From: CALMKX01 sp036274895
GTDB taxonomy: Bacteria; Acidobacteriota; Thermoanaerobaculia; Multivoradales; SZUA-115
Reading direction: 5' to 3'
Length of the DNA: 64,000 nucleotides
Assembly: GCA_036274895.1 (NCBI GenBank)
Contig: DASUEU010000008.1
Coordinates: forward strand, 1 to 64,000
Shown here: positions 1-8,399 of the stretch, piece by piece
Layout: each line of letters begins with the position of its first letter
Position numbering within the stretch: the first letter of the stretch is position 1
Translations under genes and position numbers: made by a program
The notes under the pieces: model-generated
The model's database searches: none
What the model was told of the DNA's origin: nothing
The model's input: the letters and a program-made list of their open reading frames with translations, nothing else

Positions 1-2
1 GG

Positions 3-1259
3 CGGGTGCAAGAGGCTTGCGACGCGGTGTACTGGCGGCGGATCCTGCGCGGGAGCGAGCACTTCAGCTGGAAGAAGCTGGGTGCCTTCGGCGCCGAGCT
101 GACCGCCCTCGCGGCCTTCTTCGACCGACCCTGGGACCAGCAGCCCTCCCGGGACCTGAGCCCGGCGGATCAGGCGTGGATCCTGAGTGCGGCCGGCTTC
201 GTCCTGCGCGCCCTGGGCCGGTTGGGGGAGGCGGTGGGGCCGATGCGGGCGGGCCTGGCATTGCGGATCGCGCAGGAAAAATGGGGCAACGCAGCGAGGA
301 TCGCCTCCAACCTCAGCGAGCTGCTCCTCACCCTCGGCCAAGTGGCCGAGGCCGTGGCGGCCGGGGAGGAGAGCGTGGTGCTGGCGGACCGCAGCGAGGA
401 GTGGGACCGGCGGATGATCAACCGCAGCACCCTGGCCGATGCCCTGCACGGGGCGGGGCGGCGGGAGGAGAGCGCGGCCCTGTTCCGCGCGGCGGAAGGG
501 ATGCAGGCGGAACAGCAGACGGAGTACCCGCGGCTGTACTCGCTCCGGGGCTACCAGTATTGCGATCTGCTGCTGGGCCAGGCAGAGCCGGGGGATGGGG
601 CGGGCTTGGCGGGGGTCCTCGTCAGCGACATCGCGGCCTCGGGTGTAGGGGCGCACGGCCGTGCGCCCCACGGGTCGACCGCCGACCGCGGCCCTGCCGG
701 GAACGGCGGGAGGGTGCACGGCCGTGCGCCCCTACGAGAACAGGACACCGCCCGCTACCGCGCGGCGTGCGAGGAGGTGCGGGGGCGGGCGGAGCAGGCT
801 CTTGAAATCGTCTTACGCGGCTCAAGGAACCTCCTCGACATCGCGTTGAATCACCTCTCCCTCGGCCGCGCCCACCTCGGCCTGGCGCTGACGGCACCCG
901 AGGCCCCGGACTTCGCCCCGGCCGCCGAGCACCTGGACCGGGCCGTCGAGGGCCTGCGGGAGGCCGGAGACGAGGAGTTCGTGGGCCGCGGCCTCCTCGC
1001 CCGCGCCGCCTTCCACCGCCTCACCGGCAACCTGGCCGCTGCCGCGGTGGACCTGGGGGAGGCCCTGGAGATCGCCGAGCGCGGATCCATGCGCCTCCAC
1101 CAGGCGGACGCCCACCTCGAGTGGACCCGCCTCCACCTCCAGCAGGACGACCCAGCCACCGCCCGCACCCACCTCGACCGCGCCCACGAGCTGGTCACCG
1201 CCTGCGGCTACGGCCGCCGCGAGCGGGAGGTGCGGTGGTTGGCGGGGCGGTTCGAGTAA
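3..1259 (+). CDS. TPR-repeat protein, 3' part (5' end outside window)
   Basis: The frame is open to the left edge, so about 418 C-terminal residues of a longer protein are visible. The sequence is Ala/Leu/Arg-rich helical hairpins typical of tetratricopeptide repeats (for example stretches with LGRLGEAVGPMRAGLALR and LGQVAEAVAAGEESVVLA), a scaffold fold for protein-protein contacts. No catalytic domain is visible; the missing N-terminus could carry a kinase, protease or STAND module. Residues of about 215-245 do not look like TPR: they are encoded by two inverted copies of a GC-rich palindrome (645-735) that keep the frame open. Further TPR-like helices follow to the stop. Function unknown. 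Confidence 0.75.
   Translation, partial: RVQEACDAVYWRRILRGSEHFSWKKLGAFGAELTALAAFFDRPWDQQPSRDLSPADQAWILSAAGFVLRALGRLGEAVGPMRAGLALRIAQEKWGNAARIASNLSELLLTLGQVAEAVAAGEESVVLADRSEEWDRRMINRSTLADALHGAGRREESAALFRAAEGMQAEQQTEYPRLYSLRGYQYCDLLLGQAEPGDGAGLAGVLVSDIAASGVGAHGRAPHGSTADRGPAGNGGRVHGRAPLREQDTARYRAACEEVRGRAEQALEIVLRGSRNLLDIALNHLSLGRAHLGLALTAPEAPDFAPAAEHLDRAVEGLREAGDEEFVGRGLLARAAFHRLTGNLAAAAVDLGEALEIAERGSMRLHQADAHLEWTRLHLQQDDPATARTHLDRAHELVTACGYGRREREVRWLAGRFE
645..735. repeat. REPIN-like pair of inverted palindromes inside the TPR gene
   Basis: Two palindromic units, one beginning GTAGGGGCGCACGGCC (645-670) and one ending CCGTGCGCCCCTAC (713-735), lie in opposite orientation about 43 bases apart. 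This is the layout of REP doublets (REPINs). The same GTAGGGGC...GCCCCTAC ends recur at 9423-9492. Here the pair sits in frame inside a coding region. Confidence 0.7.
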
Positions 1260-1806
1260 GACCCCTCACCCCTGCCCCTCTCCCAGCCCACCCACCCCGC
1301 CCTCCGGGAGAGGGGTTCAAGAGGGGATCCCCTCCGGCCTCCCCCTCTCCCGGAAGGCTGGAGTGGGCGGGCCGGGAGAGGGGGACTGAGGGGGTGAGGA
1401 CCCGCGGGCCGGGCCCCTGCCCTGAGCTCACCGAAGGGAGCCCACCCACACCGCCCTCCGGGAGAGGGGTCCAGAGGGGATGGATTCCCGCGTTCGAGCT
1501 GGTTCCCACGCTCTTCGTGGGAACCCAGCAAACTCGGTCCGCGCTCTGCGTGGCGACCCCGGTCCGGCCGCTCCGCGGCCTCTTCGCCTCGGCGACATCT
1601 CCGGAGGGCGCGGAGCGCCCGGACTTGCGTTCCCAGGCAGAGCGTGGGAACGAGAGGAATCCATCCCCTCCGCACCGCCCCATGGGAGACCCCTCGGCTT
1701 CGCTCGGGGTGACAACAGGGCCGTTACCTCCCCTCCGGCCTCCCCCTCTCCCGGGCGTGGAGGTCGGGCGGGTCGGGAGAGGGGGAACGAGGGGGTGAGG
1801 GCGACC
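1260..1806. repeat. Intergenic mosaic of palindromic repeats
   Basis: No gene is visible between the two convergent genes. The stretch consists of repeated modules. Alternating CCCTCTCCC and GGGAGAGGG segments occur at 1275-1385, 1438-1475 and 1735-1795. Palindromes of the GGTTCCCACGC/GCGTGGGAACC type occur at 1500-1525 and 1629-1651. The same modules recur at 34945-35130 and 38870-38900. They may act as transcription barriers between the convergent genes; that is inference. Confidence 0.6.
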
Positions 1807-3636
1807 TCACATCCGAGCCAACGCCCCCCCCACCACCAGTCTCCGCACCGCCAGCAGGTCATCCGCCAGTGGCCGATCATCCACCACCGCCGGAGCAGCC
1901 TCGCGCACGGCGAGGTAAGCCTCGCGGGTGCCGAGTCCCAGATGCGCCGCGATCTCCCGGCGACGCTCCGGGGCCACGGCGGCGCGGAAGCGCTCCTTCT
2001 CCTCGTCGCCGGAGAGGGCTGGGGGGGCGTCGCAGGGCCGGCGGCCCATGCCGGCGCGCCAGTCGATGCCCTGAGCGGCGGTGAACAGCTCGATCGCCAG
2101 CACCGCCTGGGCGTTGGCCAGCACCGTGCGGGCCTTGCGCGCCGCCACCGTGGCCATGGAGTTGTGGTCCTCGACGTTGGCGGCCGTGGGGATCGAGTCC
2201 ACCGAGGCCGGGTGGGCCAGCACCTTGTTCTCGGACACCAGCCCGGCCGCCCCGTACTGGACGATCATCAGCCCGCTCTGCACGCCGCGGTCCGCCACCA
2301 GGTTGGCGGGCAGACCGCGGTTGTGGTGGCGGTCCAGCAGCAGCTGGGTGCGCCGCTCGGAGACGCTGGCCAGCTCGGCGAGGGCGATGGCCAGGAAATC
2401 TGCCGCCAGGGCGATCGGCTGGCCGTGGAAGTTGCCGGCCGAGAAGGAGGCCCGCTCATCTCCCCGGTAGCGCTCAGGCCAATTGGCCGCGAAGGCCAGG
2501 TCCCAGGGCTCGCCGTCGTGCAGGCGGCCGTCCTCGCCGGGGAAGAGCAGGGGATTGTCGGTGGCGGCGTTGAGCTCCCGCTCCACTTGGTCGCAAACGT
2601 ACGAGATGGCGTCGCGGCTGGCGCCGTGGACCACCGGCGCGCAGCGCAGGGAGTAGGCGTCCTGCACCGCCCCGGCCGAGTCGAGCAGGCGGCTGCCGGT
2701 GAGCAATCCCCGCATGCGCGCCGCCGAGGCGGCCTGGCCGGCGAAGCCGCGGGCGGCATGGAGGCGCGGGTCGAGGGCCCGGGCGCAGCCGCAGAGGGCC
2801 TCGAGCGACAGGGCCGCGGCCACGTCGGCGGTGGCCGCCAGGTCCCGGGCGTCGGCCGCGGCGAGGGCCAGCACGGCCGAGGAGAAGGTGGCGCCGTTGA
2901 TCAGCGCCAGGGCGTCCTTGCCGCGGGGCCGAGGGGGCTCGAGGCCGAGGTGGCGGGCCAGGCCGGCGGCGTCGTAAACGGGCAGCCCGCGGCCGGGCGC
3001 GAGGTCCGCGGGCGCCGCCACCACCTCGTACCGCCCGGCGCCCACCAGCACGGCGAAGAGATGCGCCAGGGGGCAGAGATCGCCGCTCGAGCCCACCGAG
3101 CCGTGGAGCGGCACTTGCGGCACGATGCCCCGCGCGACCATGGCCAGCACCGCCTCGACCATGGCCGGGCGGATGCCGCTGTGCCCCTTGGCGAAGGTGT
3201 TGAGACGCTGGATCAGCACTGCCCGCACCACCTCAGGGGGGAAGAAGCTCGCGCGGTCATCGGGATCGCAGCCCGTGCCCATGCCCACGGCGTGGGAGAG
3301 CAGCAGGTTGGTCTGGAGGCGGTCGAGGTCCTCCGGGTCGATGGGGATGTCCTTGAACTCGCCGAAGCCGGTGGTCAGGCCGTAGTCCTGCACCGGCTTC
3401 TCGCCATTTCCGTCCACCCGGAAGCGGGCGACCTCGGCGCGGTAGCGCTCGATCACCGCCTCGACCAGGGCGTGGGCCCGTTCGATGCGCCGCCAGCCCT
3501 CGGGGGCGATGACCAGGGGCACCCGCGGGTCCCGCGCGGCGCGGGCCAGCTCGACGAGGGTCAGGGACTGGCCGTCGAGGACGAGTGGCTCGGCCGGGAA
3601 GCGGGGCTCGAGCGGGCCCGGCCGGCCCGGGCTCAC
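1807..3636 (-). CDS. hutH: Histidine ammonia-lyase-like aromatic amino acid lyase
   Basis: A 609-residue member of the MIO-dependent lyase family, which eliminates ammonia from His, Tyr or Phe. The MIO-forming segment is G-S-V-G-S-S-G-D-L, with S183-S184-G185 in place of the commoner Ala-Ser-Gly. The catalytic Tyr is Y85 in DYGLTTGFG. H115 in LLLSHAVG is at the selectivity position, and His in an SHA context favours histidine over phenylalanine. It is about 100 residues longer than typical bacterial HutH. The GTG start overlaps the hisS stop as GTGA, so the two genes are probably translationally coupled. No other hut genes are nearby, so the substrate is inferred; a tyrosine lyase is the main alternative. 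Confidence 0.8.
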   Translation of the reverse strand: MSPGRPGPLEPRFPAEPLVLDGQSLTLVELARAARDPRVPLVIAPEGWRRIERAHALVEAVIERYRAEVARFRVDGNGEKPVQDYGLTTGFGEFKDIPIDPEDLDRLQTNLLLSHAVGMGTGCDPDDRASFFPPEVVRAVLIQRLNTFAKGHSGIRPAMVEAVLAMVARGIVPQVPLHGSVGSSGDLCPLAHLFAVLVGAGRYEVVAAPADLAPGRGLPVYDAAGLARHLGLEPPRPRGKDALALINGATFSSAVLALAAADARDLAATADVAAALSLEALCGCARALDPRLHAARGFAGQAASAARMRGLLTGSRLLDSAGAVQDAYSLRCAPVVHGASRDAISYVCDQVERELNAATDNPLLFPGEDGRLHDGEPWDLAFAANWPERYRGDERASFSAGNFHGQPIALAADFLAIALAELASVSERRTQLLLDRHHNRGLPANLVADRGVQSGLMIVQYGAAGLVSENKVLAHPASVDSIPTAANVEDHNSMATVAARKARTVLANAQAVLAIELFTAAQGIDWRAGMGRRPCDAPPALSGDEEKERFRAAVAPERRREIAAHLGLGTREAYLAVREAAPAVVDDRPLADDLLAVRRLVVGGALARM

Positions 3637-5093
3637 CGCCCCGCTCCGGGGCCGCTCGCGAGCTCGGCGAGCATGCGGCCGACCTCGGCCACCAGCTCGG
3701 TGCGGGCCACCTCGCGCTGGCCGGGGCGCTCGGCGAGCCAGGCCGACCTCTCCCCCACCTCGCCGGTGCGGGCGCGGCCGACCTCCATGTCCTTCAACGT
3801 CACCTTGCCCGCGGCGGCCTCGTTCGAGCCCACCAGCAGGCAGATCGGGATGCCCCAGCCGTCGGCATAGCGCAGCTGCTTGCCGACCTTGGCCTCCCCC
3901 AGGTAGATCTCGGTGGGGATGCCCGCCCGCCGCAGCTCCCAGGTCATGGCCAGGTACTCGGAGGTCAGCCCCGGATCCATGGTGGTCACCAGCACCTTGG
4001 CCGTGGCCTTCTGCGTGCCGGCCCGACCGAGGTGGATCAAGGCGGCGAGCAGGCGATCGACGCCGATCGAGGCCCCCGTGGCCGGCACTCGCTCGTCCAA
4101 GAAGCGCAGCACCAGGCCGTCGTAGCGCCCGCCGCCGAAGACCGAGCCGTATTGCGGCGCATCGAGCAGCACGGCCTCGAACACCGGGCCGGTGTAGTAG
4201 GCCAGGCCGCGGGCGATCGAGAGGTCTAGGGCGACCTCGGAGTCGGCATAGCCCAAGGCGTACAGGTGCTCGGAGATCCGCTCGACCACGGCGATCTCCC
4301 CCTCGGCCCCGGGCACGGCCCCGAACAGGTCCCGCAGGGCCGCCACCACCTGCCGGCGGTCGTCCGGGCGGATGGCCAGGAACTCCTCGATCTTGTCGAC
4401 CTGGGCCGAGGTCAGGCCGACGCCCTTGATCGGGTCCCCGGACTCATCGACGTAGCCCACGGTCAGCTCCCGCCGCACCTTCTCCGGCCCCACCTTGTCG
4501 AGCTTGTCGAGCACGCGGAAGACGTCCGCGGCCCGCTCGGGGGGGACATCGGCGAAGCTCAGCAGCAGGTTGAGCAGGGCCCGGCTCGAGAAGCGCACCC
4601 GGAAGGGCCCCACTTCGAGGGCGCGCAGGGTGTCGCACATGCCGGCCAGGATCTCGGTGTCGGCCACCTCCGAGGGGGCGCCCACCGAATCGAGGTCGAA
4701 TTGGGTGAACTCGCGGAAGCGCCCGGGGCCGGGCTTGTCGGCCCGCCAAACCGGGGCCACCTGGTAACGGCGGAAGGGGCGGGGCAGCTCGCGGTACTGG
4801 GCGATCACCCGCGAGAGAGGGACGGTCAGGTCGAAGCGCAGCCCCAGGGCCTCCTCCTCAGGGTTGGCGACCGTGAAGATCGAGCCCTGGGCCTCCTCCC
4901 CCGCCGCCGCCCCACGGAGCACGTCCAGGTACTCGACGGCCGGAGTGGACAGGGGCACGAAGCCGTACAACTCGTAGACGCCGGCGATCGTGTCGATCAG
5001 CCGCCGGCGCGCGATCATCTCTTCAGGGAAAAGGTCCCGCAGGCCGCGGGAAAGGCGAGGCTCCACCCGGCTCGGGCTGCCAGAGGTCGTCAT
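3633..5093 (-). CDS. hisS: Histidyl-tRNA synthetase, alphaproteobacterial-like type
   Basis: Class II aminoacyl-tRNA synthetase, about 486 residues, charging tRNA-His. The N-terminal RGLRDLFP, the motif 2 region FRRYQVAPVWRADKPGPGR followed by FREFTQFDLDSVG, and the HisRS signature LARGLAYYTGPVF are all present. The RADKPGPGRFREFTQFD wording resembles the divergent HisRS of Alphaproteobacteria and relatives rather than the E. coli type. A longer frame reaches GTG 5123 but would run into the tRNA gene. ATG 5093 is preferred, with AAGGA about 12 bases upstream. The gene lies just downstream of tRNA-His and overlaps the downstream lyase gene by GTGA. Confidence 0.93.
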   Translation of the reverse strand: MTTSGSPSRVEPRLSRGLRDLFPEEMIARRRLIDTIAGVYELYGFVPLSTPAVEYLDVLRGAAAGEEAQGSIFTVANPEEEALGLRFDLTVPLSRVIAQYRELPRPFRRYQVAPVWRADKPGPGRFREFTQFDLDSVGAPSEVADTEILAGMCDTLRALEVGPFRVRFSSRALLNLLLSFADVPPERAADVFRVLDKLDKVGPEKVRRELTVGYVDESGDPIKGVGLTSAQVDKIEEFLAIRPDDRRQVVAALRDLFGAVPGAEGEIAVVERISEHLYALGYADSEVALDLSIARGLAYYTGPVFEAVLLDAPQYGSVFGGGRYDGLVLRFLDERVPATGASIGVDRLLAALIHLGRAGTQKATAKVLVTTMDPGLTSEYLAMTWELRRAGIPTEIYLGEAKVGKQLRYADGWGIPICLLVGSNEAAAGKVTLKDMEVGRARTGEVGERSAWLAERPGQREVARTELVAEVGRMLAELASGPGAGR

Positions 5094-5117
5094 GATGATC
5101 GGGGATCCTTCAGTCGA

Positions 5118-5194
5118 TGGCACCGGGGACGGGATTTGAACCCATGACCTCCTGATCCACAGTCAGGCGCTCTAACCAACTGAGCTACCCCGGC
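5118..5194 (-). tRNA. tRNA-His (anticodon GTG)
   Basis: A 77-base cloverleaf with encoded CCA. The acceptor is GCCGGGG/CCCCGGT, the D arm GCTC/GAGC, and the anticodon stem CCTGA/TCAGG with loop CTGTGGA, reading GTG (His). The T arm is ATGGG/CCCGT with TTCAAAT. Base pair 1:72 is a G:U wobble and the discriminator is G73, so the usual G-1:C73 identity pair cannot form. A -35/-10 promoter precedes it and hisS follows within about 25 bases, so tRNA and synthetase may be co-transcribed. Confidence 0.95.
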
Positions 5195-5467
5195 CCGAGC
5201 TGGGGATGCTACACCAGGGCGGGCTGGAGGCCAAGATTCTGGCAGCCACCTTGGCGTCCCGGTTTGCTCTCCGCGCTGGCGGTCGCACGCTCCGGCGGGC
5301 CGCTGGCCCACTCCAGGAAGGCGCAATAGGCTGCCGAGCAGGGAGCAACCTCCCCCGAGGTGCCAGCCACTTCGGGGACTCGGGAGCCAGACGAAAGCGG
5401 CGACGCGTCGCCGCACTCCAAACCCCGAGGTGCCAGGCACTTCGGGGGAATCTCTGGCGTCAACGAG
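5195..5467. repeat. Gene-free stretch with two GTGCCAGGCAC-type palindromes
   Basis: Apart from the tRNA promoter no gene is seen. Two copies of a dispersed palindrome lie at 5353-5377 (CCCCGAGGTGCCAGCCACTT) and 5423-5448 (CCCCGAGGTGCCAGGCACTT). Further copies are at 15256, 35141 and 45747, the first and last within coding sequence. Confidence 0.65.
5206..5234 (-). promoter_or_regulatory. Promoter of tRNA-His
   Basis: On the minus strand, TTGGCC (5229-5234) and TAGCAT (5206-5211) are separated by 17 bases, with TGG just before the -10 hexamer (extended -10). Transcription would start a few bases before the tRNA 5' end at 5194. Confidence 0.6.
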
Positions 5468-6298
5468 CTAGCCGGTGATCCCCCACCCCCCGTAGGCCCG
5501 TGGCCGGCGGTGCTCGAGGAACAGCCGCTTCGCCGTGGAGGTGACCACGGCGCCGAGGTCGAGGTCGGCGAGCACCAGGTCCGGGGTGCCGCTCGCGCCG
5601 CGGGCGAGGATGCGGCCCTCAGGGTCGCTGACGAAGGACTCGCCGGCGAACTCGAGGGCCTCCTCGCGCCCGACCCGGTTGCAGAGGGCCGCGAAGTAGC
5701 CGTTCTGGAAGGCGGTGGTGCGCACTTCGGCCTCGAACATCCCCGCCGGCCACTCGCCGACGGTGCCCGCCTGGGGGATCACCACCAGCTCGGCCCCGGC
5801 CAGGCCCAGGGCGCGGGTGACCTCCGGAAAGTGGCGGTCGTAGCAGATCGCCACACCCACCCTGCCCACCCGGGTGGCGAAGACCTCCGGGGCGCGGTCC
5901 CCGGGGTGGTAGTAGTCCTGCTCGTGGAAGCCGTCGTAGTCGGTGATGTGGATCATCCGCGCTACCCCCAAGATCGCGCCGTCGGCGTCGATCACGGGTG
6001 AGCTGTCGAAGGTGCGGCCGGCCTCATCCCGCTCGTAGAGGTTCCACACCACCACCAGGCCCAGGTCTTTCGCCAAACGGGCGATGCGCTCGGTGGTCGG
6101 CCCGGGCACCGGCTCGGCCAGGGCCGCGGCCGCCGGGTCGCCCCGGCGCTGAGGGAAGAAGCGGTCGGCCGCCAGCTCGGGGAAGGCCACGAGAGCGGCG
6201 CCGGCCGCAGCAGCCTCGCGCAGGGCCCCCTCGGCGCGGGCAAGGTTGGCCTCACGGTCCGGGCCGGCCGGCAACTGGGCGAGGGCGATGCGCAGCAT
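5468..6298 (-). CDS. Carbon-nitrogen hydrolase (nitrilase superfamily), Lys-substituted
   Basis: A 276-residue single-domain nitrilase-fold protein, usual size for amidase/N-carbamoylputrescine amidase-like enzymes that hydrolyse non-peptide C-N bonds. The catalytic Glu is E41 (FPELAAD) and the nucleophile C152 in AICYDRHFPE. The usual K-x-H-I motif reads M115-I-H-I, so the catalytic Lys appears replaced by Met. The rest of the region (HITDYDGFHEQDYYHPGD) is well preserved, suggesting a natural subfamily rather than decay. Its first 47 bases overlap the end of the upstream transglutaminase gene, so it belongs to that operon. The substrate cannot be assigned. Confidence 0.8.
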   Translation of the reverse strand: MLRIALAQLPAGPDREANLARAEGALREAAAAGAALVAFPELAADRFFPQRRGDPAAAALAEPVPGPTTERIARLAKDLGLVVVWNLYERDEAGRTFDSSPVIDADGAILGVARMIHITDYDGFHEQDYYHPGDRAPEVFATRVGRVGVAICYDRHFPEVTRALGLAGAELVVIPQAGTVGEWPAGMFEAEVRTTAFQNGYFAALCNRVGREEALEFAGESFVSDPEGRILARGASGTPDLVLADLDLGAVVTSTAKRLFLEHRRPRAYGGWGITG

Positions 6299-8399
6299 CC
6301 TTCTTCCCCTTTCTGCTCGCGATGAGCACCTCCCGCACCTGGCGCCACGACCCCGCCAGGCGCTGCCGTCTCTCCAGCGGCAACGACCGGCCGGCGAAGC
6401 TCTCCGCGAGGTAGGCCCCCACCAGCTCCTCGATGCCCTCGGCCGCAGCAGGGAAGCGCCGGACGCCGAGCGCTGCCAGCCGCAACGGCAGCTCCAGCTC
6501 GGGGCTCCGGCCGGCGCTGGCTGCCAGCAACCGGCGTAGACCGAGGTAGAGCTCGGTCGCCGTGGGCTGCCGGCGCCACCGCAGGAGCAGCGCCAGAGCC
6601 ACTACCAGGGCCAGCACGCCGAGGCCGGCCACGGGCAGCAGCCAGGGGGCACGGCGGGCATCCGGTGGCGCCGCCTCGGCCGGGGCCGCCTCCGCCTCCG
6701 GGCGGGAGGCGGCACGCGGAGGTGCCGCCGGCTCGGCCTGTGAGAGGGAGCGCCAGAAGTCACCCCACCACTGGCGCAGGTCCCAGAACAGCCGCAACTG
6801 GTCGAGGAAGCTGTAGGAGACCACGTAGCGGTCCCAGCGGAAGACCAGGAACTCCCAGGTCTCGGTCAAGATCGAGAAGATCCCGGCCTCGGTCACCGCC
6901 GGCCTGCCGGCGGCGGGGGTGGGATCGAAGATCGCCCAACCACCGTCTGGCAACCAAGCTTCCACCCAGGCGTGGGCGTTGCTCTGGCGCACCACGAAGG
7001 AGCCCTCGAAGCGGTTGCGATCGCCCCCCAGGTAGCCGGTGACCAGCCGTGCCGGGATGCCTTGCGAGCGCAGCATCAGCACCGTGGCGGTGGCGAAGTA
7101 CTCGCAGTGGCCGCTCCTGAACCGGAGGAGAAAGTCCTCGATCGGCTGGTCGGAGCCCCGGCCCACGAAGTCGGTGGTGTACTCGAACTCGCGCTGGAAC
7201 CAGCGCTCGAGGGTCAGAGCCCTCTCCCGGGGGCCGCCCGAGCCCATTACCTGCGAGGCCAAGGCGCGGATCTCCTCGGTGACGCCGTTGGGGTCGAGGG
7301 GCCCGCCGGCCGCTCGCTCGGCAGGCGGCAGGGCGGCCAGGATCGGCCGATCCGCCAGCCAGGCCTGGATGCGCATGGTGCGCCGGGGCTCGCCGTGGCG
7401 CGAGACCGTGCCCACCGGGGTGAGCAGGAGCGAGAAGTCGTAGCCGTCGATCGACAACCGAGCGGTCTCGACCGGCAGGGCGAGGCGGCTGCCGAGCACC
7501 GGCTTCAAGAACAGCTCGGCTTCGGAGACCGGGCGGTCCCGGCTGACGAAGTACTCGGTCTCGCCGCGGGGGGGGCGCAGGTTCTCCCCGGTTTCCGGCA
7601 GGGCTCGCCAGACGCCGTCCTTGAAGACGTCGTGCGCCGCCACCTTGAGCCGCAGCTCGCCGGACGCCGGCAGGCCGCCCCGAAAGCGGGCCCGCATCAC
7701 CACCTCCGGGTTGTCGCGGGCGAAGCCAATCGAGTCCAGGGTGACCTCGTCGGTGAAGCCGGCGACCTCCATCCCTCGGTTGGCGCCGCCGGGGCCGACC
7801 AGGTAGGGGGCCCGCACCCGTGGCAGCACGACGAAGAGGGGGACACCGAGCACCAGCACCGCCACGGTGGCGACGACGATGAAACGCCCGAGGGGAGGCC
7901 CGACGACGCGGCGGGCGCCCTCGCCGAAGCTCGCCAGAACGTGCAGGAAGGCGAAGCGAGCGAGCAGGTGGAGGGCCATGGCCACGAAGACCACCAGGTA
8001 GACGACGATCAGCAGGTCGGCCGCCGTGGCTAGCGAGGCCAGGAAGAGGAACACCACCACCACCACCGCCTGCCATTTGTCGCGCTCTCGTTCCAGGGAG
8101 AACAGCTTGACCACACCGGCGAAGAGCAGCACGTGGATCACCGGCCCCACCGGCCGCCCAGCCGAGAGCACCAGCAGGTCGAAGACGAAGGCCCCGAGAT
8201 AGAGCCCGCCCAGGAGGTTGACCGCCCACAGCGGCAGCCAGCGGGCGCTCTCGGAGGCGGCCCGGCGCAGGAAGACGACGACCGCGGCCCAGTAGACGAT
8301 CAGCACCGGCCAGGCCAGCACGTCGTTGAACGGCAGGGGCAGGGGCGCGAGCAGAGCGAGCCAGCCCAGCAGGCGCCGTTTCTCGGCCGCGAAGCTCAC
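6252..8399 (-). CDS. TgpA-like membrane transglutaminase (DUF3488/DUF4129)
   Basis: About 715 residues. The first ~190 residues are several hydrophobic helices (LLGWLALLAPLPLPF, FLFLASLATAADLLIVVYL), then a periplasmic region. A transglutaminase-like core follows with C432 (RSGHCEYFA), H476 (NAHAWVEAW) and D492 (IFDPTP) as the triad. A late membrane helix (WLLPVAGLGVLALVVALALLL) and a DUF4129-like tail end the protein. The frame is open for another ~290 codons upstream, but that region is the shadow of the DUF58 gene. GTG 8399 overlaps the DUF58 stop as GTGA and is the natural start. MoxR-DUF58-TgpA is a recurrent bacterial cluster whose exact job is unsettled. Confidence 0.88.
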   Translation of the reverse strand: MSFAAEKRRLLGWLALLAPLPLPFNDVLAWPVLIVYWAAVVVFLRRAASESARWLPLWAVNLLGGLYLGAFVFDLLVLSAGRPVGPVIHVLLFAGVVKLFSLERERDKWQAVVVVVFLFLASLATAADLLIVVYLVVFVAMALHLLARFAFLHVLASFGEGARRVVGPPLGRFIVVATVAVLVLGVPLFVVLPRVRAPYLVGPGGANRGMEVAGFTDEVTLDSIGFARDNPEVVMRARFRGGLPASGELRLKVAAHDVFKDGVWRALPETGENLRPPRGETEYFVSRDRPVSEAELFLKPVLGSRLALPVETARLSIDGYDFSLLLTPVGTVSRHGEPRRTMRIQAWLADRPILAALPPAERAAGGPLDPNGVTEEIRALASQVMGSGGPRERALTLERWFQREFEYTTDFVGRGSDQPIEDFLLRFRSGHCEYFATATVLMLRSQGIPARLVTGYLGGDRNRFEGSFVVRQSNAHAWVEAWLPDGGWAIFDPTPAAGRPAVTEAGIFSILTETWEFLVFRWDRYVVSYSFLDQLRLFWDLRQWWGDFWRSLSQAEPAAPPRAASRPEAEAAPAEAAPPDARRAPWLLPVAGLGVLALVVALALLLRWRRQPTATELYLGLRRLLAASAGRSPELELPLRLAALGVRRFPAAAEGIEELVGAYLAESFAGRSLPLERRQRLAGSWRQVREVLIASRKGKKDAAHRPRPVAGRPGP

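Noticed and set aside
1480..3870. A 796-codon plus-strand frame opposite the HAL-like gene
   Set aside because: Composition is Gly/His/Arg-rich with no domain, and it is antisense to a well-matched enzyme; long antisense frames are expected at this GC content.
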